Shown here piece after piece: positions 14,625-22,607 of a stretch of DNA of 56,794 nucleotides. Where the stretch lies: the NCBI GenBank assembly GCA_900316005.1, contig ONBH01000012.1, positions 1 through 56,794 of the forward strand, in the 5' to 3' direction. Each line of letters opens with the position of its first letter. Positions within the stretch are counted from its first letter, which is position 1. The translations under genes were made by a program, and so were the position numbers. The notes beneath the pieces were generated by a model. It saw only the letters and a list, made by a program, of their open reading frames with translations, was not told where the DNA came from and searched no databases. The DNA comes from an uncultured Bacteroidales bacterium. Lineage in GTDB: Bacteria; Bacteroidota; Bacteroidia; Bacteroidales; Paludibacteraceae.

Positions 14625-16676
14625 TTAATTGCGGAAGTGCAACTCGTTGTCGCGCAACTCTACGATGACGGGTTTGTCTTTATTGACCTTACCGGCTATG
14701 ATGGAGCGCGATAGTTCGTTGAGTACCAAGCGTTGCAGGGCACGCTTGACGGGTCGGGCACCAAACTGCGGGTCGTAGCCTTCGCGGGCGATATAATCGA
14801 TAGCGTCATTGGTAACGCGCAGGTCTATGCCGTTGTCGGCAAGCATCTTATGGATGCGGGCAACCTGTAGCGAAACAACCTCGCGGATGTTATCCTCCGT
14901 CAGTTCGGAGAAGTGAATGATATCGTCCACACGATTGAGGAACTCAGGCCGTACGGAGGCACGGAGTTGCTCCTCGGTCAGGTTGGAGGTGAGGATGATA
15001 AGCGTGTTCTTGAAGTTGACAACCCTACCCTTGTTATCGGTCAGTCGTCCATCATCAAGCAGCTGCAGCAGCACGTTGAATACATCGGGGTGCGCTTTCT
15101 CCATCTCGTCGAATAGGATGACACTATAGGGTTTGCGTCGAATAGCCTCGGTCAGTTGTCCACCCTCGTCGTAGCCCACATATCCAGGAGGCGCTCCGAT
15201 GAGTCGTGTAGCCGAGAACTTCTCTTGGTACTCCGACATATCAATACGCGTCAGCATGTTCTCGTCGTCAAAGAGATAGTCTGCCAGAGCTTTGGCCAGT
15301 TCGGTCTTACCGACACCGGTGGTACCGAGGAAGATGAAACTGCCGATGGGTCGTTTGGGGTCTTGCAGACCGGCACGGCTGCGCCGGATGGCATCGCTAA
15401 CGGCCTCGATGGCTTGGTCCTGACCGATGACGCGCTTGTGCAGTTCTTCCTCCAGGTGCAGCAGTTTGTCGCGTTCAGACTGCATCATCTTCGATACGGG
15501 TATCCCTGTCCAGCGGGCTACAATCTCGGCTATATCGTCTTCGTCCACTTCCTCTTTGATGAGGCTCTCGCCCGAGAGTTGGTGCAGGGCATCCTGTGCG
15601 GCTTTGATATTGGCTTCCGACTGCTGTATCTTGCCGTAGCGCAGTTCGGCTACCTTGCCGTAGTTACCCTCGCGTTCCGCCACCTCGGCTTCGTGTTTCA
15701 TCTGCTCGATATGGGCTTTCTCGTTCTGGATAGTAGCTACGTAGCCTTTCTCCTTCTCCCACTGGTCGTTCAGGGTCTTGCGCTTCTGTCCGAGTTCGGT
15801 CAGCTGTGTCTTGATAGCCTCTAATTTGACCTCATTCTTCTCGCGTTTGAGGGCCTCACGCTCGATTTCAAGCTGCTTGATCTGGCGGTCCAGGTTATCC
15901 AGTTCTTCAGGCTTACTGTCCACCTCCAGCCGCAGTTTGGCAGCCGCCTCATCTACCAGATCGATAGCCTTATCGGGCAGGAAACGGTCGGTAATATAAC
16001 GTGCCGAGAGCGATACGGCGGCTATGAGGGCATCATCCTTGATACGTACACGATGGTGCGTCTCGTAGCGTTCCTTCAAGCCACGCAGGATGGATAGCGA
16101 AGCAGCCTCGTCGGGTTCATCGACCATGACTTTCTGGAATCGACGCTCCAGGGCCTTATCCGTTTCAAAGTACTTCTGGTACTCATCCAGGGTGGTAGCA
16201 CCTATGGCACGCAACTCGCCACGCGCCAAGGCAGGCTTCAGGATATTGGCGGCATCCATGGCACCGGAACTCTTGCCGGCTCCGACCAGGGTGTGTATCT
16301 CATCGATAAAGAGGATGATCTCACCGGCGGCTTGTACCACCTCGTTGACCACACCTTTCAGTCGTTCCTCAAACTCGCCTTGGTACTTGGCACCCGCAAT
16401 CAGGGCACCCATATCCAGGGAATAGATCTGTTTCTTCTTCAGGTTCTCGGGCACGTCACCACGTACGATACGCAGGGCGAGGCCTTCGGCTATAGCGGTC
16501 TTACCCACACCGGGTTCGCCGATAAGGATAGGATTATTCTTGGTTCGACGGCTCAGGATTTGCAAGACGCGCCTTATCTCGTCGTCACGACCGATAACTG
16601 GGTCGGACTTGCCGGACCGTGCACGTTCGCACAAGTTAATGGCAAATTTCTGTAAGTTTTCGTTCTGTTGATTCAT
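14625..16676 (-). CDS. clpB: ClpB-type disaggregase without N-terminal domain
   Basis: Hsp100 AAA+ chaperone that rescues aggregated proteins with DnaK. AAA1 Walker A is GEPGVGKT (53-60), Walker [17 protein letters not shown] long M-domain coiled coil follows (about 265-375). AAA2 has [12 protein letters not shown] (about 450) and [13 protein letters not shown]. At 683 residues it is about 170 shorter than typical ClpB. The Clp_N repeat domain is absent, and the loop between TSNL and RPEFLNR in AAA2 is unusually short. The 182 bp upstream contain no coding trace of the N domain, so this looks like the native gene form. Possible heat-shock control is noted at 16677-16858. Confidence 0.93.
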   Translation of the reverse strand: MNQQNENLQKFAINLCERARSGKSDPVIGRDDEIRRVLQILSRRTKNNPILIGEPGVGKTAIAEGLALRIVRGDVPENLKKKQIYSLDMGALIAGAKYQGEFEERLKGVVNEVVQAAGEIILFIDEIHTLVGAGKSSGAMDAANILKPALARGELRAIGATTLDEYQKYFETDKALERRFQKVMVDEPDEAASLSILRGLKERYETHHRVRIKDDALIAAVSLSARYITDRFLPDKAIDLVDEAAAKLRLEVDSKPEELDNLDRQIKQLEIEREALKREKNEVKLEAIKTQLTELGQKRKTLNDQWEKEKGYVATIQNEKAHIEQMKHEAEVAEREGNYGKVAELRYGKIQQSEANIKAAQDALHQLSGESLIKEEVDEDDIAEIVARWTGIPVSKMMQSERDKLLHLEEELHKRVIGQDQAIEAVSDAIRRSRAGLQDPKRPIGSFIFLGTTGVGKTELAKALADYLFDDENMLTRIDMSEYQEKFSATRLIGAPPGYVGYDEGGQLTEAIRRKPYSVILFDEMEKAHPDVFNVLLQLLDDGRLTDNKGRVVNFKNTLIILTSNLTEEQLRASVRPEFLNRVDDIIHFSELTEDNIREVVSLQVARIHKMLADNGIDLRVTNDAIDYIAREGYDPQFGARPVKRALQRLVLNELSRSIIAGKVNKDKPVIVELRDNELHFRN

Positions 16677-16858
16677 AGTACATTCTGTTTATAGGTTCTA
16701 CAATACGTCTGCGGAGTGTTCCGCTTTTGCCTATAATACGACAAAAGCCGTACCAAAGGCACGACTTCTGTATTTCTCTGCCATTTTGGCAGTCCTATTG
16801 GCAGAAATCCCCCCGTTCCCCTTTCAAAGGGGGTGACGAGTGCTTTCGGTTATCTGCA
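16677..16858 (-). promoter_or_regulatory. clpB upstream region with palindromes
   Basis: Between atoE and clpB. It has a perfect palindrome CTGCCA-TTT-TGGCAG (16778-16792) with a further TTGGCAG at 16798-16804 in the same phase, a possible operator. It also has a hairpin GCGGA/TCCGC at 16711-16724 and the dispersed palindrome CCCCTTTCAAAGGGG at 16818-16832. No standard TTTG-N20-TAnnTTTG promoter is visible on the minus strand, so clpB may use another sigma factor or read-through. The operator idea is inference. Confidence 0.4.
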
Positions 16859-18214
16859 TTATAGAGCCCAAAGCAGAAGACCGCCGATGATGACGATGCC
16901 GGATACAAAGAGGTCTATCAGGCAGAAGCCCATGATATCCTTGGCGGATAGTTTGGCTATCGCCAATGCCGGCAACGCCCAGAAGGGCTGGATAAGATTG
17001 GTCCAAGCATCACCCCATGCGATTGCTATACCCGTCAGTCCGGGGTCCACGTTGAGGGCTTCGCCTGCCGAGAACATAATGGGAGCCTGAATCGCCCAGT
17101 GGCCGCCTCCCGAAGGCACGAACATATTCAAAATAGCCGCGCAAAGGAAGGTCAGCAGGGGATAGGTCACGTGATTGGAGGCTGCGATACAGGCATCTGC
17201 CGTTATTGTACCCAGGCACAGACCGCTCGCGCCTACACCCGTGATGATACCCATGATACCCGCGTAGAAGGGGAACTGCAGGATGATACCCGCCGCCCCC
17301 TTGGCGGCTACAGAGAAGGCACGCACGTACGCGATGGGGGTGCTATGCAGCAAGAGACCGATAAAGAGGAAGAGCATGATGACAGCCCCAAGATCAAATA
17401 CACCATGACGTACAAACAGCCGGATGACGAGGTACGAAAGCCCCAATAGCGACACTAATAGCGCCAGCAGGCGCGAGTGCTCCAGGCGTTGAGCAGGTGT
17501 GATATCCTCCTTTGCGGGTTTCGCAGGTTCTGTCTCTTCATCCCGTAGAAGTGCAGGGTCCAGCACAAAGGCATCTTTCTTGGGGTGCATCAGGGTGTTG
17601 ACCACCGTGATAGCCACGATAACTAACAGCACCATCACGAGGTTATACGGGTGCAGAATAGTATCCGTAACGGGCACAGGATTGACCAACACGCCATTGG
17701 TAGCCTTGATGAGTGCCTCGCCCGGTGTAGCCATCGTCAGGGGTATCGAACCCGACAAACCGGCATGCCACACCACAAAACCCGAATACGCCGAGGCTAT
17801 CAACAGGCGATAGTCCACACCCTGCACGCGGCGCGCCAACTCCTTGGCAAACACCACGCCCACGATGAGGCCGAATCCCCAGTTGAGCCAGCATGCTATA
17901 GCCGATAGCAAAGTGACCATAGCGATAGCCGCCGCAGGTGTCTTAGGTACCGAAGCGATCGCACGAATGCCCTTTTTGACCAAGGGCGCAGAGGCGAGCG
18001 TGGCGCCGCAGACTAACACAAGTGACATCTGCATGGCAAAAGCCAGTAGATTCCACACGCCCGAGCCCCAATGCTCGATTACTTCGATGGGCGTCTGACG
18101 GCATACGGGCATAGCGATAAGGGCTGCCGCAAAGGTCAGCAGTATGGCAAACACAAACGGCTCAGGCAGCCATCGCTGCATAAAACGCACACAAGTATTG
18201 ACGATTTTTTGCAT
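16859..18214 (-). CDS. atoE: AtoE-family short-chain fatty acid transporter
   Basis: Membrane transporter of the short-chain fatty acid (AtoE/TIGR00366) family, 451 residues with about 12 hydrophobic segments. Family blocks are WLPEPFVFAILLTF near residue 15, CWLNWGFGLIVGVVFAKELARR near 107, AYSGFVVWHAGLSGSIPLT near 142, FYAGIMGIITG near 312 and FVPSGGGHWAIQAPI near 363. Likely moves acetate, butyrate or acetoacetate; direction unknown. Its ATG follows the CobW gene after a 20-bp heptad spacer, so it is the last gene of GT117 - CobW - AtoE. Confidence 0.9.
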   Translation of the reverse strand: MQKIVNTCVRFMQRWLPEPFVFAILLTFAAALIAMPVCRQTPIEVIEHWGSGVWNLLAFAMQMSLVLVCGATLASAPLVKKGIRAIASVPKTPAAAIAMVTLLSAIACWLNWGFGLIVGVVFAKELARRVQGVDYRLLIASAYSGFVVWHAGLSGSIPLTMATPGEALIKATNGVLVNPVPVTDTILHPYNLVMVLLVIVAITVVNTLMHPKKDAFVLDPALLRDEETEPAKPAKEDITPAQRLEHSRLLALLVSLLGLSYLVIRLFVRHGVFDLGAVIMLFLFIGLLLHSTPIAYVRAFSVAAKGAAGIILQFPFYAGIMGIITGVGASGLCLGTITADACIAASNHVTYPLLTFLCAAILNMFVPSGGGHWAIQAPIMFSAGEALNVDPGLTGIAIAWGDAWTNLIQPFWALPALAIAKLSAKDIMGFCLIDLFVSGIVIIGGLLLWAL

Positions 18215-18215
18215 G

Positions 18216-18237
18216 ATTAACTATCAACTGTCAACTA
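18216..18237 (-). repeat. Heptad spacer, TTGAYAR type
   Basis: Coding-strand units TAGTTGA, CAGTTGA, TAGTTAA fill the gap between the CobW gene and atoE. The first unit supplies the CobW stop TAG and the last ends two bases before the atoE ATG. Confidence 0.85.
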
Positions 18238-19383
18238 TTCCAAGCAAGCGTCGAGTGCCTGCGTAATGGCAGCTTGGTCCATATCCTGGCCGATGAAGAC
18301 CAGCTTCTGCATCCGGTCACCATATTCGGGGTCCCAGTCGCGGCGCAGAATCGGGTCGTGCTGCATCATACGTTCCAGTTCGTCCTTGGGCATGGTGGCA
18401 TAGAACTCGCCACATTGCTTGATGCCAAGTTGGCGTCCTGCCTGCTCAAAGAGATAGCACATATCGTACTCGTCAGAGAAATAGCACATACCCTTACAAC
18501 GGATGACGGACTTAGGCCAACGGCGGGCTACAAAGTCATCAAACAGCCCTAAGTTGAAGGGGCGACGACGATAATAGACAAAGGTGGAGATACCATACTC
18601 GTAGGCTTCACCTTCTTCCTCGTTCTCCATATCGCCCTCCACGCCCTCGAGCCAGGCAGCCGAACCCGCCACCTCGTCGAAATTGAACAAGTGCGTGTTC
18701 ACCAGTTGCTCTACAGGCACATCGCAGTAGTCGCATGGGATAATCTCGGCATGGGGTTGAATAGCGCGAATAATGGTAATGATACGTCGCAACTCATCCT
18801 TCGTAACCTCCGAAGCCTTATTAAGCAACACCAGATTGCAGAATTCAATCTGCTGAATCACGAGCGAAGCAAGGTCTTCATCATTATTTACGATTTGACC
18901 ATTTACAATTTGTTCATTTAATTGGTCGGCAAACTCGTCACGCAGCCGTAGGGCGTCGCAAACCGAGACGACGCAGTCCAGCTTGGGTTGCGGGTCTTCG
19001 GTAAAAGGCACGAGTCTGGAATACGAGCAGATGGTCTGCGCGATAGGTGCCGGCTCGCAGATACCCGATGCCTCTATGACTATATAATCATACGCGCGCG
19101 CGGCTGCGAGGTCGTGCAACTGCTGCACCAGGTCCATCTTGAGCGTACAGCAGATACAGCCGTTGGTAAGCGACAAGAGGTTGTCGTCCTGCTGGCTGAC
19201 TACCCCGCCCCGCTGGATGAGGTCTGCGTCGATATTCACTTCGCCGATATCATTCACGATAACGGCAAAACGAATACCCGCCGTGTTGGCGAGTATTCGA
19301 TTGAGTAAGGTGGTCTTGCCGCTTCCCAGATATCCGGTCAGCAGCAGTACAGGTATTGTATTAGCGTCCTGCATAGTTGGCAT
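18235..19383 (-). CDS. CobW/COG0523 family GTPase (metal chaperone)
   Basis: G3E-family P-loop GTPase of the COG0523 group, which includes Zn, Co and Fe-type metallochaperones. Walker A is GYLGSGKTT (about 17-25), the metal-binding CxCC is GCICC (about 74-78), the Walker B-like stretch is VIEASG, and the G4 motif is altered to NKAS instead of NKxD. A C-terminal CobW_C domain holds CKGMCYFSDEYD. An acidic segment (EGDMENEEEGEAYEYG) precedes it. The first residues overlap the 3' end of the GT117 gene by 23 nt. Codons around 18884-18923 are a 15-bp duplicated repeat (QIVNG, QIVNN) with heptamer-like sequence. Metal unknown. Confidence 0.9.
   Translation of the reverse strand: MPTMQDANTIPVLLLTGYLGSGKTTLLNRILANTAGIRFAVIVNDIGEVNIDADLIQRGGVVSQQDDNLLSLTNGCICCTLKMDLVQQLHDLAAARAYDYIVIEASGICEPAPIAQTICSYSRLVPFTEDPQPKLDCVVSVCDALRLRDEFADQLNEQIVNGQIVNNDEDLASLVIQQIEFCNLVLLNKASEVTKDELRRIITIIRAIQPHAEIIPCDYCDVPVEQLVNTHLFNFDEVAGSAAWLEGVEGDMENEEEGEAYEYGISTFVYYRRRPFNLGLFDDFVARRWPKSVIRCKGMCYFSDEYDMCYLFEQAGRQLGIKQCGEFYATMPKDELERMMQHDPILRRDWDPEYGDRMQKLVFIGQDMDQAAITQALDACLE
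18884..18923 (-). repeat. In-frame AAATCGT-type repeat inside the CobW gene
   Basis: On the coding strand CAAATTGTAAATGGT is followed by CAAATCGTAAATAAT, giving QIVNG-QIVNN. It resembles the TAAATCG heptads before the MCE gene (36033-36062), but alternates 7 and 8 nt so the frame stays open. Confidence 0.55.
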
Positions 19384-22300
19384 AAATAGAATAATATTGA
19401 TTGATAATTTCCTCCTGATGGTAGCGTTCGCAGGTCTGTAGGACGTAGCCGAAGATACCTAACTGTTGATTCAGAGTATTCTGTACACTACGCTTGCGTT
19501 CCTTCGAGAGCGAATCGCCCCATGCCAGGTACTCGACACACTTATCAGCCACGATCTGCATCATGCGCACACCCTTGGCGATATCCTCTTCGGTACCGAG
19601 GGCGAAATACATCTGTGCCATCGAAGCAGCGGTATAGTCGTAGGGCACGTTGCAGGCGGGCAGCACCTCTTCGGCCTTATCCAGCACCTCGCGGCAACGT
19701 TCACGCTCGCCTTTCTGCAGCAATTCCTCCGCCAGGTACATGAACATCATACGATGGGTGCGGCACATACGCATCAGGTTCTCGTCGATATAGATGCCGG
19801 GGATGTTCATATTGCCGTAGGCGAACTTATGCATCATATTCTCGTACATAAGGTCAGTATTGTAGCGTTCGCGTCCGTCGCGGCTGCGCGTCGGGGTGAT
19901 GCGGTAGGCCAGACCCGTGCATTCGAAGTACGGACGAAGACCCAAGTAATAATCATCACCCACGGTACAAGCGAAGTAGATGGGGCGTTTCCAACCGTCC
20001 TTGGCGATATTGGAGAGCATCTCCAGAATCATCATCTCCGAGCGCGTAAAGCGACGGGCGGACTTCACGTTGATATGTTCACCATTGAGACCCTCTACAT
20101 AGAGTTGGTCAGACGGGATGTAGTTCTCGCCATCTTTCTTGGTACGCGGATCGTCGGAGCGCAGGAACTCGAATGCCTTGCCGACCTCCAGAGGCTGTCC
20201 CAGACGGTTATCTACCCATACCACCTCGTTAGTGCCGGGCATGAAGTCTTTATATTCCCACGAGATAGGTAGTGCTGACGACTCATAGTACGGACGCTTC
20301 ATCTGCGAGATATACCAGTCGGTCTGCAGGTACGACAGGTTGCACACGCGCAGGTCGCTACCCACGCCCTCGACCTCCTGATTATACCACAAGGGGAAGG
20401 TGTCGTTATCGCCGTTGGAGAAGATGATACCGTCCTTTTCGCACGACTTCAGGTAGTTGGCACCAAAGTCGCGGCAGGAATAGCGGAGCGAACGGTCATG
20501 GTCATCCCAGTTCTGCGAAGCCATCTGAGCCGGTACCAAGAGGCAGATGACCGTCACGCAAGCGGCTATTACCGTCCGTAGGGTCTCGCTCTTGACTTGC
20601 TTCAGATTCGTCAGCGTGTCCACCAACGCCAGCACGGCAAAACCAATCCAGATACAGAACGCATAGAACGAACCGGCATAGGCGTAGTCACGTTCACGCG
20701 GCTGGTAAGGCGTCTGGTTGAGGTATATCACGATGGAAAGACCCGTCAGGAAGAACAGCAGGAAGGTGATCGAGAACGAACGCCAACCCTCGTTTATCAC
20801 AACGGCTTTCATACCCTCGCCTACCTGACGACGTTTGCTCACCTGCCATACGATACCGATGATACCCAATAGCAAGGGCAGCATGTAATACACGTTATGG
20901 CCTTTGTTCTCGCGCAACTCCGTAGGCAGTTTCGACTGGTCACCCAGGCGCGCATTATCAATAAAGGGAAGACCACTCAGCCAGTTACCCTTCGATATAT
21001 CGCCATAACTCTGCAGGTCATTCTGACGGCCGGCAAAGTTCCACATGAAGTAACGCCAATACATGAAGTTAACCTGGTAGCGGAAGAAGAAACGCAGGTT
21101 CTCGGCAAAGGTCGGGCAGTATTCGGTCTTCTGCTGACCGCAATACTCGTACTTCACGCGGCGTCCTTTGACATCCGCCCAGTCCTTGTAGGCCTGCACG
21201 TGCGAGCCTTGCGAGGAATACATGCGCGGGAAGAACATGCAGAACTCCTTCATGAACTTATACGAGGTCTTGTGACCCGTTACCACGTAGCGGTCTTTCT
21301 CGCCGGGGTCGTTCTTCGGAGCGGGCGCATATTGCGCGTGACCCACATTCTCCACGGGCGTGCATACACCACGCTTGCGGTCCACCTCTAATTCTACAGG
21401 CGCATTATAAGTCTGGCCATAAAATAGCGGACGATCGCCATACTGCTCGCGGTTGAGGTAATAGGTCAGCGAGAACACGTTATCCGGCGAGTTCTGATCC
21501 ATAGGTGTATCGGCACACGAACGAATCACGATAGCCGCATAACTGCTGTAACCAATCAGAATAACCGTTACCATCCACAGACCCGTGTTCACCCAACGCC
21601 ATACGGGTTTCTCCTCAAGGCGCTTATACGACTGCCACAGGCCTAAGGCCAAAGCTGCTATTGTCAGCACAATCAGGATATACAGACCTGTGTTGAAGGG
21701 GCAACCTAAGGTATTGGTAAAGAACAACTCAAACCAGCCGGCTACCGTCGGCACACCCGGAATGATGCCATAGAGCACCACCAACAGGATGAGGCACGAG
21801 ATGAGGAAAGCGCTAATGAAGCCCTTCCACGAGAAGTCGTAGCGACGGAAATAATATACCAGTACGATGGCCGGTATGGTCAGCAGGTTCAAGAGGTGGA
21901 CACCAATACTGAGGCCCATCAGGTACATGATGGCTATCAGCCAGCGGTCGCTACCTTCATCGTCGGCATGCTCGTCCCATTTCAGAATAAGCCAGAATAC
22001 CAACGCCGTGAAGAGCGACGACGAGGCATATACCTCGCCCTCTACGGCCGAGAACCAGAAGGTGTCGCTAAACGTGTACGCCAACGCACCTACTGCACCG
22101 GCGCCTAACAGGGCAATACCCTTCGCCAAGGTATCCGGCTGCATCAACTTACGCCCAAGGGCGGTAATGGTCCAGAACAGGAACAGAATTGTAAACGCCG
22201 AAGCCAAAGCCGATAACGCATTCACGCACATCGCCACATGCGACACATCGGACGCAAAGAGCGAGAAGAAATGGCCCATCAGCATGAAGAAAGGTGCTCC

Positions 22301-22456
22301 GGGCGGGTGACCAACGTCCAATTTGTAGGCACTGGAGATAAACTCTCCGCAGTCCCAAAACGAGGCCGTAGGCTCGATGGTGAGAAGATACGTCGCAGCT
22401 GCGATAGCGAATACTACCCATCCGCATACGACGTTCCAGAGTTTGTAGTTTTGCAT
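19361..22456 (-). CDS. GT117 family (DUF2723) membrane protein with C-terminal TPR-like region
   Basis: Large Bacteroidetes protein (1031 residues) with an N-terminal DUF2723 domain. It starts with a membrane helix and the conserved TIEPTASFWDCGEFISSAYK and GHPPGAPFFMLMGHFFSLF blocks (about 27-65), has about ten hydrophobic segments to residue ~660, and a soluble C-terminal part (DNDTFPLWYNQEVEG, SYLQTDWYI, MFMYLAEELLQKGER). The family is classed with protein O-mannosyltransferase-like enzymes and is a candidate lipid-linked-sugar-dependent glycosyltransferase. First gene of an operon with CobW and AtoE. The acceptor is not known. Confidence 0.9.
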   Translation of the reverse strand: MQNYKLWNVVCGWVVFAIAAATYLLTIEPTASFWDCGEFISSAYKLDVGHPPGAPFFMLMGHFFSLFASDVSHVAMCVNALSALASAFTILFLFWTITALGRKLMQPDTLAKGIALLGAGAVGALAYTFSDTFWFSAVEGEVYASSSLFTALVFWLILKWDEHADDEGSDRWLIAIMYLMGLSIGVHLLNLLTIPAIVLVYYFRRYDFSWKGFISAFLISCLILLVVLYGIIPGVPTVAGWFELFFTNTLGCPFNTGLYILIVLTIAALALGLWQSYKRLEEKPVWRWVNTGLWMVTVILIGYSSYAAIVIRSCADTPMDQNSPDNVFSLTYYLNREQYGDRPLFYGQTYNAPVELEVDRKRGVCTPVENVGHAQYAPAPKNDPGEKDRYVVTGHKTSYKFMKEFCMFFPRMYSSQGSHVQAYKDWADVKGRRVKYEYCGQQKTEYCPTFAENLRFFFRYQVNFMYWRYFMWNFAGRQNDLQSYGDISKGNWLSGLPFIDNARLGDQSKLPTELRENKGHNVYYMLPLLLGIIGIVWQVSKRRQVGEGMKAVVINEGWRSFSITFLLFFLTGLSIVIYLNQTPYQPRERDYAYAGSFYAFCIWIGFAVLALVDTLTNLKQVKSETLRTVIAACVTVICLLVPAQMASQNWDDHDRSLRYSCRDFGANYLKSCEKDGIIFSNGDNDTFPLWYNQEVEGVGSDLRVCNLSYLQTDWYISQMKRPYYESSALPISWEYKDFMPGTNEVVWVDNRLGQPLEVGKAFEFLRSDDPRTKKDGENYIPSDQLYVEGLNGEHINVKSARRFTRSEMMILEMLSNIAKDGWKRPIYFACTVGDDYYLGLRPYFECTGLAYRITPTRSRDGRERYNTDLMYENMMHKFAYGNMNIPGIYIDENLMRMCRTHRMMFMYLAEELLQKGERERCREVLDKAEEVLPACNVPYDYTAASMAQMYFALGTEEDIAKGVRMMQIVADKCVEYLAWGDSLSKERKRSVQNTLNQQLGIFGYVLQTCERYHQEEIINQYYSIYANYAGR

Positions 22457-22495
22457 TTTATTGTTATTTATTTATATTTTACCCAAATTAGCCTG

Positions 22496-22527
22496 CAAAG
22501 GTACTACTTTTTTTGCATATATGCAAA
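22496..22527 (-). promoter_or_regulatory. Promoter of GT117 - CobW - atoE
   Basis: Minus strand TTTG (22527-22524), 20 nt, TACCTTTG (22503-22496), with TTTGCATATATG at the -33 box; ATG at 22456. Confidence 0.85.
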
Positions 22528-22535
22528 TAAAAAAA

Positions 22536-22564
22536 TAAAAATCGCCTCATGGAAGCGATTTTTT
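22536..22564 (-). terminator. Rho-independent terminator of the CHAT gene
   Basis: AAAAATCGC, loop CTCATGGAA, GCGATTTTTT. It lies 44 nt after the CHAT gene stop and just before the GT117 promoter. The AAATCGC stem recurs in terminators at 33339 and 48064. Confidence 0.75.
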
Positions 22565-22607
22565 GGTCAAAAACGATAGGTTCAACAGCCTACTTACGGG
22601 CAGATAC

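Noticed and set aside
14625..16676. clpB N-domain lost by sequencing frameshift
   Set aside because: The 182 bp upstream carry palindromes and no Clp_N-like coding in any frame before the atoE stop.
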